A stretch of DNA of 64,000 nt from Archivesica marissinica (taxonomy: Eukaryota > Mollusca > Bivalvia > Venerida > Vesicomyidae). The DNA lies in contig CM026402.1 in the NCBI GenBank assembly GCA_014843695.1, forward strand, positions 20,321,776 through 20,385,775, given 5' to 3'. The notes beneath the pieces were generated by a model. The model did not search any database, was not told the origin of the DNA, and saw only the letters and a list, made by a program, of their open reading frames with translations. This document shows, piece by piece, positions 40,601 through 64,000 of the stretch; the first letter of the stretch is position 1; every line of letters starts with the position of its first letter. The position numbers and the translations under genes are program-made.

Positions 40601-41437
40601 TTAACAATATATTTCATGAATCTATATTTGGTAACAAATCACAGCTTGTCCAAATACAATTCAGTGTTTGCATTTTTAAGAACATTGCATTGTTTATTTT
40701 ACAACTGTAAGTAATAGTTGGAAATATTGCTTTTCTAAATCAAATTCTTGGTGTGAAAGGACAGTACAGGATTTCTGAAATACACTGAATGACTTCAATA
40801 ACGCATTACCTATATGGGGGGGGGGTGATTTTTTCACATTTGTAATTTACCGATTTTAATAAAATATGGCAGAGCCCAAGACCGACTTCTGCTCATTGAC
40901 GTCACTATAAAATTTATTTCGATGGTAGACATGTTCCTTTCAAGTCTTTAACCTCGGTTATATACACCCCCCTCCCTGACAATAGTGGTGTGTTTTTAAA
41001 GTTGTTCCGTGTACCATGTATACATTTGGAAATTGGATGATTTAGCAATGGCTCATTAAAACAAAAAGCAACCCATGAATAACTTAACACCTTGGCTTCC
41101 TCACTATACGATAAACTTCAGTATTATTCAGCATTCGAAGTACGACAATAAATAATAAATACGGACACCATAACAACTGTACCGCAAACAAACAAGATTT
41201 CAGAGTCATATTGCGCTTCCTAGGAATTTGTTCAGCATGTTACTACTACATTAGACTGCAAGATGCAGTCTATTGCTGTCAAATGATTACAAGCATGTCA
41301 ATAGCAGATACAAAATATTCTTAGCAACACTATGCACAGTCTACTAACATCATCTAAAATAAGATTCTTAGCAATTTAATAAAAGCCATACATACGCAGC
41401 ATGCCTGATACGCTAGATTTAAAACAGCATATCGACA
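40601..41437. other. Spacer without gene
   Basis: No supported gene. A G run lies at about 40816-40825. Nothing viral is recognised here. Confidence 0.5.
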
Positions 41438-41441
41438 TTAA

Positions 41442-41677
41442 CCCTTTCAACACCAAGTAACTGACATGGACTGGTCCGTGATATTTTTAGATCCAATAAA
41501 TTAATAAGAAAATTACATTTGGACTAGTTCATTTATCAAAATGGGTAATTTTGTCTTAAAATAGTAATATTACTGGGAAAATGTGCAGATCCTGATGAGA
41601 CGGCTCGTCACGAGCCGGCTCATCTGGATCTACACTTTTTGTAAGCCTATAAATAGAGGTCTGTGGTGTTGAAAGGG
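41442..41677. mobile_element. piggyBac-type MITE
   Basis: 236 bp between two TTAA sites (41438-41441, 41678-41681), with inverted ends CCCTTTCAACACCA. The centre holds an imperfect palindrome CAGATCCTGATGAGACGGCT ... GGCTCATCTGGATCT. A second copy in inverse orientation is at 46347-46580. Confidence 0.8.
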
Positions 41678-41681
41678 TTAA

Positions 41682-42056
41682 CCACTACCATATTTACTAA
41701 ACAAAACAAAATGTATTGACAATAGTCATCTACCGTATTTACTAAAAAAAACATAATGCATCGACAATAGTCATCTACCGTAATTACTTGCTCATAAAGC
41801 GGACTGCATAAAAAGACTTGTTCGGCAGACAAACTTGCATTTACGTTCACCTATTTAGAAGACGCATGCATTTTAGCAAAATACAGGAGATACCATTCAG
41901 GCAATGGGCAATAGCTTTTCAAAACAGCATACCACACAAACTAGCGAACTACATTCTACGCGCTACAATAGACAGAACATATGCCTGTGTTAGCCAAGTA
42001 ATATAGGCAAAATTTAAAAACTGAATTCAAACTAAAACATTCATATCTAGTCATGT
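41682..42056. other. Spacer without gene
   Basis: Contains a near-duplicate of about 65 bp (TATTTACTAAACAAAACA / TATTTACTAAAAAAAACA, then GACAATAGTCATCTACCGT). No gene. Confidence 0.5.
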
Positions 42057-42198
42057 GGCCCCGAGGTTATAAAACTTTTCTCCAATCTCAAAACTCAGTC
42101 TCAAGCGTCTGATAGGTTCAGCTGACAGTAACACTCAGAATCAACCAATCAGATCATTTGAGCTTGAGATCTGAGAAAAGTTTTATAACCTCGGGGCC
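42057..42198. mobile_element. Short MITE with perfect 26-bp inverted ends
   Basis: GGCCCCGAGGTTATAAAACT begins at 42057 and its exact inverse ends at 42198; the match extends over 26 bp. The 90-bp centre is unique. Class not determined. Confidence 0.8.
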
Positions 42199-42479
42199 TG
42201 GTCAAATCTCGAAAGCTAAAAGTAAATAGTCCAGACAGCCAAGTAAATGATTTAGTATTGTACAACCAATACACAAGAGGAATGGAATGTAATTGTCATC
42301 TGTAATATTGTAGTTATGATAGTTATTGCAAATAAAATAAACAAACTTCACTATTAACCATTCCCAGACTGGAACTTAATGGGTTGTATCTTCTATGTTA
42401 TTTTGAGATTTGTTACAGGTGCTTGTTTGATGTCTTCATGTACCTGGTATTGGCAATGGTGTTAGTTTATACAAATTAT
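42199..42479. other. Spacer without gene
   Basis: Nothing recognised. Confidence 0.4.
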
Positions 42480-42690
42480 TTTAGATTGTGAAACAAGTTC
42501 TTACAACTTGTATTAATCACTCTCGTGACCTCATTCCTGATGGAATCCATCGCCACGATGGAGAGAGGAGGCAACGTGGAATTTAAATGCCTTACTTAAG
42601 GGCACAATCGTAATGGCTCCAGTGGGGCTCAAACACACGGCCGTTCGCACCTGAAGCGAATGCACTACCACCGCGCTATCACCACTACAA
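42480..42690 (-). mobile_element. tRNA-derived SINE (third family)
   Basis: Body: GACCTCATTCCTGATGGAAT, CATCGCCACGATGGAGAGAG, AAATGCCTTACTTAAGGGCA. Head on the minus strand with B-box remnant near 42627. It runs into a tandem array of its own tRNA end. Confidence 0.75.
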
Positions 42691-42830
42691 ATACGCTATC
42701 ACGACTACAACTGCGCTATCACGACTTCCACTGCACTATCACGACTTCCACTGCACTATCACGACTTCCACTGCGCTATCACGACTTCCACTGTGCTATC
42801 ACGACTTCTACTGCGCTTTCCAACAGCTCA
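42690..42830. repeat. 20-bp array grown from the SINE head
   Basis: Units GCGCTATCACGACTTCCACT. The unit equals the terminal tRNA part of the adjacent SINE (CGCGCTATCACCACTACA), so the array is an expansion of it. Confidence 0.85.
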
Positions 42831-42854
42831 GAGTACTTCATTACGTCTGCAATA

Positions 42855-43200
42855 TAGTCTTGCAATTCACGGATGCCTCGACGTAAACGTCTGCAATATA
42901 GTCTAGCAATTCACGGATGCCTCGACGTAAACGTCTGCAATATAGTCTAGCAATTCACGGATGCCTCGACGTAAACGTCTGCAATATAGTCTAGCAATTC
43001 ACGGATGCCTCGACGTAAACGTCTGCAATATAGTCTAGCAATTCACGGATGCCTCGACGTAAACGTCTGCAATATAGTCTAGCAATTCACGGATGCCTCG
43101 ACGTAAACATCTGCAATATAGTCTAGCAATTCACGGATGCCTCGACATAAACATCTGCAATATAGTCTAGCAATTCACGGATGCCTCGACGTAAACACTA
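42855..43200. repeat. 44-bp minisatellite, about 8 units
   Basis: The unit contains CTAGCAATTCACGGATGCCT. Very uniform, so recent. Confidence 0.9.
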
Positions 43201-43234
43201 ATACTGCAGTTTACACAAATTTATTTCAGCTCGA

Positions 43235-43405
43235 ATGCGAAACAAGTTCTTACAATTAATCACTCTCCAGACCACATTCCCGATGGAATCCATCGCCACG
43301 AGGGAGAGAGAAGAGTCTATCTGGAATTTAAATGCCTTGCCTAAGGGCACAATTGTAACGGCTCCAGCGGGGTTCGAACTCCAGACCTTTTGCACCTGAA
43401 GTGAA
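43235..43405 (-). mobile_element. tRNA-derived SINE (third family)
   Basis: Same blocks as at 42480 (ATGGAATCCATCGCCACGAG, TTTAAATGCCTTGCCTAAGG) with B box GGTTCGAACTCC at about 43370. The head is truncated after it. Confidence 0.75.
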
Positions 43406-43564
43406 CATTTCAGTAATTCGTAAACAAAAATGGCATTTCAGTGGACAGTAGTAAATTGTCACCCTTGTGCAATTGGAACTTGCAATTGGAACTTGCATTT
43501 ACAACTTCCAATTAAGCTAGAAATAACTAATTTCCAAACCATTGAGAATGTGGATGTTGAATTG

Positions 43565-43835
43565 TAATGTTATGTTATATTTCGGGTTTTACGCCTGCAT
43601 CAGCACCATTTTGGGCTATATCGCCGGCGGGCAGTTTTACTTAACAACACCTTTCCTGGGCAGGCTCCAGCGGTTAACCAGTACTTGGGTGCATCAACCT
43701 CCGTAAGAAACTGCCAACTTTTTCATATAAATGAGACACGGCCTGAGTGGGGCTCGAACCCGTGACCATCAGTGATGATAGGTTACAGTGGTGTACAAGT
43801 CAGCCACCTTAACCACTCGACCACAGAGGCGGAGG
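43565..43835 (-). mobile_element. tRNA-derived SINE (fourth family)
   Basis: On the minus strand: TGTGGTCGAGTGGTTAAGGT (A-box region), B box GGGTTCGAGCCCC, then a body with TACGGAGGTTGATGCACCCA and GCCCGCCGGCGATATAGCCC. A close copy is at 51486-51716. Confidence 0.8.
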
Positions 43836-43924
43836 ATGTTGAATTGTAAGCAAACAATGAAATAAACCATTATTTACATAGACATGTTTGAAGGATTGAA
43901 CACCAAGATAATGATAATTTAACT

Positions 43925-45215
43925 TGAAGCATACAGTGAGGAACTGAGCTAGGAACCGTACAGAACCTAGCACTACATCCATATATCTAGGCAGAGCACT
44001 GAGCTAGGAACCATACAGAACCTAGCACTACATCCATATATCTAGACAGAGCACTGAGCTAGGAACCGTACAGAACCTAGCACTACATCCATATATCTAG
44101 GCAGAGCACTGAGCTAGGAACCATACAGAACCTAGCACTACATCCATATATCTAGGCAGAGAACTGAGCTAGGAACCATACAGAACCTAGCACTACATCC
44201 ATATATCTAGACAGAGCACTGAGCTAGGAACCATACAGAACCTAGCACATCCATATATCTAGGCAGAGAACTGAGCTAGGAACCATACAGAACCTAACAC
44301 ATCCATATATCAAGGCAGAGAACTGAGCTAGGAACCGTACAGAACCTAACACATCCATATATCTAGGCAGAGAACTGAGCTAGGAACCATACAGAACATA
44401 GCTCTACATCCATATATATATACAGAGAACTGAGCTAGGAACCACACAGAACCTAGCACTACATCCATATATCTAGACAGAGAACTGAGCTAGGAACCAT
44501 ACAGAACATAGTACTACATCCATATATCTAGACAGAGAACTGAGCTAGGAACCATACAGAACCTAGCACATCCATATATCTAGGCAGAGAACTGAGCTAG
44601 GAACCGTACAGAACCTAGCACTACATCCATATATCTAGACAGAGAACTGAGCTAGGAACCATACAGAACCTAGCACTACATCCATATATCTAGACAGAGC
44701 ACTGAGCTAGGAACCGTACAGAACCTAGCACATCCATATATATATACAGAGAACTGAGCTAGGAACCGTACAGAACCTAACACATCCATATATCTAGACA
44801 GAGAACTGAGCTAGGAACCGTACAGAACATAGCACTACATCCATATATCTAGACAGAGAACTGAGCTAGGAACCATACAGAACCTAGCACATCCATATAT
44901 CTAGGCAGAGAACTGAGCTAGGAACCGTACAGAACCTAGCACTACATCCATATATCTAGACAGAGAACTGAGCTAGGAACCATACAGAACCTAGCACTAC
45001 ATCCATATATCTAGACAGAGCACTGAGCTAGGAACCGTACAGAACCTAGCACATCCATATATATATACAGAGAACTGAGCTAGGAACCGTACAGAACCTA
45101 ACACATCCATATATCTAGACAGAGAACTGAGCTAGGAACCGTACAGAACCCAGCACTACATCCATATATCTAGACAGAGAACTGAGCTAGGAACCGTACA
45201 GAACCCAGCACTACA
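43925..45215. repeat. About 55-bp minisatellite with 51-bp short forms
   Basis: The unit contains GAGCTAGGAACCGTACAGAA and CATCCATATATCTAG. A deletion variant lacks CACTA. A block of about five units is repeated (about 44570 and 44880), so there is higher-order duplication. Confidence 0.9.
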
Positions 45216-45464
45216 TCAGGACACAGAATGAGACGTTGATTAATGGGAGGGGGTGAACAATTATACGATATATACATGGTTTATTGCTTGTACAATAACA
45301 AGTGATATGAAGCAAAATCAATGAAAGACTGATCACATATTTACACACATCTACATAATAAAAGTCTATTAAAACACATTATATACCATTTCCCTACATC
45401 AGTACATACCAATACACCCCAGTAGTCTTCTTGTAATGTCTACCATCTACCGTACATCACTTAA

Positions 45465-45646
45465 TACAGTCAAACCTGTGTCAGTGGTTACCTCCATTAA
45501 GCAACCAACCTGTATTAAGCAGCCAGTTTACATATTTCCAATATGATGTTTTATTATACATTTGACATCTATTAAGCAGCCACCTGTGCTAAGCAGTCAC
45601 TTTCTGTGATTCCCTTGGCTGGCTGCTTAACACAGGTTTAACTGTA
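45465..45646. mobile_element. Tc1/mariner-like MITE
   Basis: Ends TACAGTCAAACCTGTG and CACAGGTTTAACTGTA are inverse to each other with one mismatch. The inside has repeated TATTAAGCAGCCA motifs. A partial relative lies at 46975-47100. Confidence 0.7.
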
Positions 45647-45835
45647 TTTGCGATATTCCTACCTTTCCGAATTTTTTCGTTAAATCATGACGAAAATTCG
45701 CAAATACGGACTTAGTCGATTACACTTTAGCGAAATTAAATTGAATTAAACTCGGATATGCAGACGACTAGTCCAATTATGAGATGATGTTCTTTCGCAA
45801 ACAATCGCACACATAAATAGTTATCTACACATTAA

Positions 45836-46075
45836 CTCATTTCATTCTGGATACATTTAAAGGCTTTTGCAAACAACATAGATCCTGATCAGCACGCAGC
45901 GTCACGCTGCGTGCTGATCAGGATCTATGTTGTTTGCTACATAGCCATGTGTCTTAGCAAGATCATCTGAATAGCAAACAGCATAGAGCCTGATCAGACG
46001 GAATGCTCCGTGGCGGTTGATCTGGCTCTATGTTCTTTGCAAATACTGTTTGAACGGTATCCAGAATGAAATGGG
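45836..46075. mobile_element. piggyBac-type MITE with perfect 33-bp palindrome
   Basis: 240 bp between TTAA sites (45832-45835, 46076-46079), with inverted ends C(T/C)CATTTCATTCTGGATAC. Inside, arms of 33 bp (45869-45901 and 45905-45937) are perfectly inverse around TCA. A second, imperfect hairpin lies at about 45978-46040. Confidence 0.82.
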
Positions 46076-46079
46076 TTAA

Positions 46080-46346
46080 GCAGTTACATGTTTCCCCCAT
46101 CGTACATTGTACGATCATAAAGAAACTCTAAAGAAACTCTAAAATGTTTCTCACCCACACAAGTGTTTATAACAACATAAAAATCGTGTTGTATTCAATA
46201 AGTAAATACATACATATATTTGATAACACCCAAGTGCTTGTATTGGAACAACGTCACATGTGAAATTAGCCAAGCTTCATAATACTGGGTACAGTTGTGT
46301 CCAATGTGCACATAAATGAAGACACATACAATATACATAAGATTAA
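46080..46346. other. Spacer without gene
   Basis: Nothing recognised. Confidence 0.4.
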
Positions 46347-46580
46347 CCCTATCAACACCACAGACCTCTAAATAGGCTTTACAAAAAGTGTAGATCCAGA
46401 TGAGTCGGCTCGTGATGAGCCGTCTCATAAGGATCTGCACTTTTTCCCAGTAATATTACTATTTTTAGACAAAATTACCCATTTTGATAAACAAACTGGT
46501 CCAAATGTAATTTTCGGATTCATGTATTGGTCTAGAAATAGCATGCACCAGTCGATGTCAGTTACTTGGTGTTGAATGGG
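46347..46580. mobile_element. piggyBac-type MITE, inverse copy
   Basis: 234 bp between TTAA at 46343-46346 and 46581-46584, with ends CCCTATCAACACCA and the inverse of CCCATTCAACACCA. Same interior as 41442-41677 in the opposite direction. Confidence 0.8.
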
Positions 46581-46789
46581 TTAATAACACAAGGTAGATC
46601 TTTGGTTGTCGTTCATGGAAGATTGGTATATAACAGTGCTGGATATAAACCTTCAACAATAGCAGAAGTTTGGGCTACATTTAGGGAGAAGACTAACCAG
46701 CCTAACCAGGGTTGCCACTCATTTCAAAATTCCTCGACCGACAGCTTCATTTTGCCCGATCATGCTGGCCGAATAATCGTGACAGTTGC

Positions 46790-46975
46790 TATGGAGATGT
46801 CTATTAGCACAGTTGCTACGGAGATGTATATTAGCACAGTTGCTACAGAGATATATATTAGCACAGTAGCTATGGTGATGTATATTAGCACAGTTGCTAC
46901 GAATATGTATATTAGCACAGTTGCTATGGAGATGTATATTAGCACAGTTGCTATGGAGATGTATATTAGCAGTGG
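46790..46975. repeat. 27-bp minisatellite, about 7 units
   Basis: The unit contains ATGTATATTAGCACAGTTGC. The open frames across it are by-products of the period. Confidence 0.85.
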
Positions 46976-47100
46976 TCACCTCTATTAAGCAGCCAGTTAA
47001 CAGATTCCTTACATGTTGTTTTACTATACTTTTGACCTCTATTAAGCAGCCACCTGTGCTAAGCAGCCACTTTCTGCTTAAGACAGGTTTGACTTTATTA
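46975..47100. mobile_element. Partial Tc1/mariner-like MITE
   Basis: CCTCTATTAAGCAGCCA occurs twice and the end is GACAGGTTTGACTTTA, as in the element at 45465-45646. The left end is replaced by the 27-bp array, so the array may have formed at it. Confidence 0.55.
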
Positions 47101-48773
47101 CAATAGTGAGGTTCACATTGTTGTTGTGTTCCGAGGTAATATGACATGTAATACATTAAAGTTTGCGGCAGTGCGGCGTTACGCGTACGACCTGACAAAG
47201 GCAATGACATTCAAGGGATTTCCCACAATTACCCTACCTTATCTGAAAACCCCAAATTCCCCCGAGAAATCACAACATTCCGCATCTTCCCCAACAATTT
47301 CCCTGACCACGAATTTCTCCAAGTTTTCCCTGACCAGTGGCAACCTGGCTAGCACACCCTGTATATGCCCTCTACATGAAAGGACACTCTGTTAAAAGCA
47401 GAGTTCTGCCCAACAGTTGCAGATCATATATTTGTTCTGGCACCCTGCTTTACATAGCATTCTAAGTACCTTGTAGCACTTGTCAAACATTCAAACTGTT
47501 CAATATTACAGTCATAGCTATTTACGATAGTTTAAAAAATATTAGTGTGTGTGGTCATATTCCGGACATATTGTATTGGGAATCGGAACTTTTCCAAGCC
47601 CACTGCTAGCAACAATAATTGTGCCAGGCTGAACAAATGTGTGCTCACAAGTCACTTCTCTCTACAACCAACTCATTTTGGCCAAGACATTAGTTTCTTT
47701 GGTAAATATTGCAAAATTTTATAACTATGTGACAATAAATTTCAAGTGGCGAGTCTTCTACAATGCTATATTGTGAGCAATGACCACAACACCCAAAACC
47801 TTAGTCTCTCGGCAACAGTGTATCGAGGAAAAATGGGAATACATGTACACCGAGGGTGGACCAGGTACTGAAAAACCTAAAGTGCAAATCTTTTGGGAGA
47901 ATTCATTACACAGAGTTATTCAATAACTAATTTCTACAGTCAAACACCATGTGCTTCAATACGATTCAAAAGGTGGCAGGGTTCCCGTTGTCGGTGCCAA
48001 AAAACAAATACTGGCGCTAAATTCTGAAAATTAGCGAAAATATTTGGCGCAACTTTTAAATTAAACATTTTTTTTGGGTTCAATATGTTTTGTCAAATAC
48101 ATACATGGCTTCAAATATTTGTGAACTATATGCCTAGTTGGCTCCAAGCTTTTCAAATTGGCAGAAGTGGCGCAGATAAAAATTCAGACAAAGGGAACCC
48201 TGTGTTCGTTCGACCACATGGTTCGCCGGAGGCAATGGTAAATAAGCTCAATCATCACCCTGTGTGGGCAAATGAACTCTAATCCAGCCCAATTTTCATA
48301 ATGGAATGGTAAAAATTTGAAACTGGATCAAGGGAGTTTTTCTTTAAGTGTTCTTTAAGGAGAGAAACTATATACGCTCTGCTTCCGTTTTGATCCTTTC
48401 CTATTCTTTGATTTTGTGTGCATGTATTGTTTTGTGAATGTATATAGTGGAATAAATATGTTTAAACCAAAGGAGTTTTTGTAGAATGAGATGCACAGGA
48501 AAGTGTTTTAGATCAAAATGTGTAAATCGTGAATAGCGCATGTCATGATATAATCAGAATACTCGATGTGTTTAGTTTTCTTGTACTTAGCAGAGTAGGG
48601 GGGGGGTTGACTTTCGGAGTTTGTAGACTCTGAGACAATCACATAAAAAGCAATCAATCCCTCGCTATATTCCTGGATTCCATTGAAATATAATCAAATC
48701 GGAATTAAATGTAGAATAATGCCTGCACAGAGTCACTCCGGAGTTGAACATTTTCTTGGAACTGCTAAAACTG
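47101..48773. other. 3' flank of the NDR kinase gene
   Basis: Downstream of the kinase stop codon on the minus strand. No other gene supported. A SINE-tail fragment in inverse orientation (CGACCACATGGTTCGCCGGA) is at about 48209-48228 and a G run at about 48599-48607. Confidence 0.5.
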
Positions 48774-60838
<12,065 letters not shown>

Positions 60839-61154
60839 CATCCGGAAGATATAGTTACTAACAGACACACACGTACAGACTCGGCCAAAAACAATAACTT
60901 CCGTTTCTACAGTGGGGGTTATTGTTTTTGGCTAAGTCTGTATGTGTGTGTCTGTCTGTTCGTGTACTGTATAATTCAAAACGTTGTTGTTGGATTTTAT
61001 GAAACTTTGTGGTTATATAGAGGAAAAATCCCTCAACAGCATTTGGAGGTATCTGGTCTGCAGTGTCATGTACCAGAGGGGGTTTGCATCTCTCTCATCG
61101 AAGTGCTATTGTGCAATGTAAATTGTGAAAAAATTGCAATAAAATATTATTAAA
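60839..61154. other. Intron or flank without gene
   Basis: An inverted pair CAGACTCGGCCAAAAACAAT (about 60876) and ATTGTTTTTGGCTAAGTCTG (about 60919) forms a hairpin, perhaps a small MITE. No exon found. Confidence 0.5.
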
Positions 61155-62760
61155 CTTGAGTGATTAATAATTTCAAATATACAAAACTTGAACGGAAACA
61201 GTTAATGAAACACGGTGATATGTATATATATATATAACTTGAACGGAAACAGTTAATAAAACACGGTGATATTTATATATAGATATAACTTGAACGGAAA
61301 GTTAATAAAAACACAGTGATATGTATGTATATATAACTTGAACGGAAACAGTTAATGATACACGGTGATATATATATACATGGAACGGAAAGAGTTAATG
61401 AAACACGGTGATATAGATATATATAACTTGAACGGAAAGAGTTAATGAAACACGGTGATATATATATATAACTTGAACGGAAAAACAGTTAATGAAACAC
61501 GGTGATATATATATATAACATGAACGGAAACAGTTAATGAAACAGCGTGATATATATAACTTGGAACGGAAACAGTTAATGAAACAGCGTGATATATATA
61601 TATATGTATATATATATATAACTTGAACGGAAACAGTTAATGAAGCACGGTGATATGTATATATATATAACTTGGAACGGAAACAGTTAATGAAAACACA
61701 GTGATATTTATATATATATATAACTTGAACGGAAACAGTTAATGAAAACACAGTGATATTTATATATATATATATATATATAACTTGGAACGGAAACAGT
61801 TAATGAAACACGGTGATATAGATATATAACTTGAACGGAAACAGTTAATGAAACAACATGATATATATATATAACTTGGAACGGAAACAGTTAATGATAC
61901 ACGGTGATATATATATAACTTGAACGGAAACAGTTAATGAAACACGGTGATATATATATAACTTGGAACGGAAACAGTTAATGAAACACAGTGATATATA
62001 TATATAACTTGGAACGGAAACAGTTAATGAAACACGGTGATATAGATATATAACTTGAACGGAAACAGTTAATGAAACAACATGATATATATATATAACT
62101 TGGAACGGAAACAGTTAATGATACACGGTGATATATATATAACTTGAACGGAAACAGTTAATGAAACACGGTGATATAGATATATAACTTAACGGAAACA
62201 GTTAATGAAACAACATGATATATATATATAACTTGGAACGGAAACAGTTAATGATACACGGTGATATATATATAACTTGAACGGAAACAGTTAATGAAAC
62301 ACGGTGATATATATATAACTTGAACGGAAACAGTTAATGAAACACGGTGATATAGATATAACTTGAACGGAAACAGTTAATGAAACAACGTGATATATAT
62401 AGATATAACTTGAACGGAAACAGTTAATGAAACACGGTGATATAGATATAACTTGAACGGAAACAGTTAATGAAACAACGTGATATATATAAATATAACT
62501 TGAAACGGAAACAGTTAATGAAACACGGTGATATAGATATATATAACTTGAAAGGAAAGAGTTAATGAAACATGGTGATATAGATATAACTTGAACGGAA
62601 AGAGTTAATGAAACACGGTGATATAGATATAACTTGAACGGAAACAGTTAATGAAACACGGTGATATAGATATAACTTGAACGGAAACAGTTAATGAAAC
62701 ACGGTGATATATATATATATAACTTGAATGGAAACAGTTAATGAAACACGGTGATCAATA
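61155..62760. repeat. About 45-bp minisatellite with variable TA spacer, about 36 units
   Basis: The unit contains GAACGGAAACAGTTAATGAA and CACGGTGATAT followed by a TA tract of changing length, so the period varies (about 38-60). Confidence 0.92.
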
Positions 62761-64000
62761 AGCAAGGCATGAGATTTGAAGCGTTATTTCTCATGCAATA
62801 TTGTGATTACAATTTATACAAACACTAGGTGGCTAACACACACTTAATAGCTATTTAACCTGATATATACGTATTTCTACGTGTGCTACGACTACCTTAT
62901 ATATACATATTTCTACGTGTTATCGGGCACCTGATAAATACGTATATATACGACTATACCAGTCACCTGATATATACGTGTTTTTACGTGTCCGTTTTAA
63001 AACCATCACGCCTGCAGTTTTGGAGTTCTAAAACAAAACCTAAAGATTGCAAATTTTATCTTTATAAGAGCATTATCTAATATTTTGGACATTTATATAA
63101 TGATTTATTTTGAAAAACAATGATGCTTACATTTGAAATTCTACGGCAATCATCAATTAAAAATATCTCCTACAGGTGTTATATAAATCACCACAGCTGG
63201 GTCAATGCATAATCATGGAAAATTACTTGGGCGTTCTAAAAATAGATATATGTAATAGACATGACTTTAGTGTACTATGTATCTCTAGGCTGGTTTAATT
63301 TTCTGAAATTCCTGAGGTTACAAAACAAGAGGCATACCTCACAGCTTAGCTTTGAATGCAGTAAGTCACAGAGTTTAACAAGGAATTTATTTATCATGGA
63401 CAATTACTGGGTTTGTTAATGATAATAATTTCAATTTCTGAAAATGTGTGCAAGGCGTGTGCTTTATAATGAGACAACCAATCAAATATAATACATGCAT
63501 AGATCACAGGCATTATGCCATTGATTGCATAATTGATGCATAATTGACGGTGTTTGACAGCAGCTGTGAAAACACTGGTTTTCTGTTTATTGTTTTATTG
63601 CCTGCCAGGGCAATAAATGTTCTGGGATCAAAGTAAGTGAAACTTGTATATATACATGTATATATATGTCAACACAATACACAGGACACATCAAAGCCAA
63701 TTAAAATTTATGACTTCCAGAATCGGTGTGAAAAATAATCATTAGGCCTACTGTATGGATGAAATCATTCAGTTTGTGTGTAATGCCTATACATTATTTT
63801 TGATGATTTTTACAGCAGTGAAAAGGTAAAAAAGTGTCTTCTTTCCAAATGTCTTTACTTGATAGAAATATCTTGAATAAAAGGGTCATATAGCTATATA
63901 TACAACATACCCTGAAAAATATAGCATGGCTGTATGTGTCTCAATATCCAGATATTAGGACATTCATTGTCTTTATAACCTAATTGAAAAAGACAGGCTT
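62761..64000. other. Right flank without recognised gene
   Basis: No exon of the kinase N-terminus could be identified on either strand, and no repeat array. Repeated TATATACGTATTTCTACGTGT segments lie at about 62862-62990. Confidence 0.4.

Noticed and set aside
39260..40714. A gene running through the N gap
   Set aside because: The frame is open only because N was read through; the two sides need not belong together.
43925..45215. CRISPR-like or origin iterons
   Set aside because: Uniform minisatellite without variable spacers or neighbouring replication genes.
46566..47395. Short frames around the 27-bp array at 46.8 kb
   Set aside because: Cover MITE and minisatellite sequence only; no domain.
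48085..48282. 65-aa frame downstream of the kinase
   Set aside because: Its second half is an inverted SINE tail.

Overview
The window looks like nuclear DNA from a repeat-rich marine invertebrate, most likely a bivalve or other mollusc (inference). The reasons are several families of tRNA-derived SINEs, short piggyBac-like MITEs with TTAA target sites, at least 18 minisatellite arrays, and a spliced NDR-family (STK38-like) kinase gene. No bacterial operon features are present. Tandem repeats fill roughly a third of the window and produce many long but meaningless open frames.

Layout. 1-20763 is host repeat DNA: minisatellites with units of about 27, 25, 36, 12, 69 and 42 bp, SINE copies and two LINE 3' fragments. 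20764-39370 is an AT-rich Maverick/Polinton-type (adintovirus-like) integrated viral element. Its left end lies inside a SINE copy and its right end is lost in a 1000-N assembly gap (39371-40370). 40371-48773 is again satellites, SINEs and MITEs. 48774-60713 carries six recognisable exons of an NDR kinase on the minus strand, with introns swollen by minisatellites. 60714-64000 is intron or intergenic repeat.

The viral element. A leftward block encodes the virion and integration module: adenain-like protease, double jelly-roll major capsid protein, small basic core proteins, two penton-like proteins (one broken), a small membrane protein, an rve integrase (frameshifted), conserved Polinton proteins and the FtsK/HerA packaging ATPase. 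A rightward protein-primed PolB (one nonsense codon, one frameshift) stands divergently from a seven-zinc-knuckle protein. Around this core sits an unusual accessory set: a deoxynucleoside kinase, a NADAR-domain protein directly behind PolB, two RING-finger proteins, a protein with SUMO-acceptor and SUMO-interacting motifs, and near the left end a tRNA-Leu(UAA) followed by a Pol III T-run. The set suggests nucleotide supply, reversal of ADP-ribosylation, control of host ubiquitin/SUMO and help with TTA-rich codon use (inference).

Integrity. Five breaks are single-base length problems in A/T homopolymers and one is an in-frame stop. Most other genes are open, so the copy is either young or partly damaged by sequencing error. 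TATA boxes of the type TATATAAG or TATAAAAG precede the regulatory and replication genes but not the virion genes, suggesting early and late classes. In the host part, several minisatellites have visibly grown out of SINE copies, one out of a MITE terminal repeat, and one out of the 5' splice site of a kinase exon.
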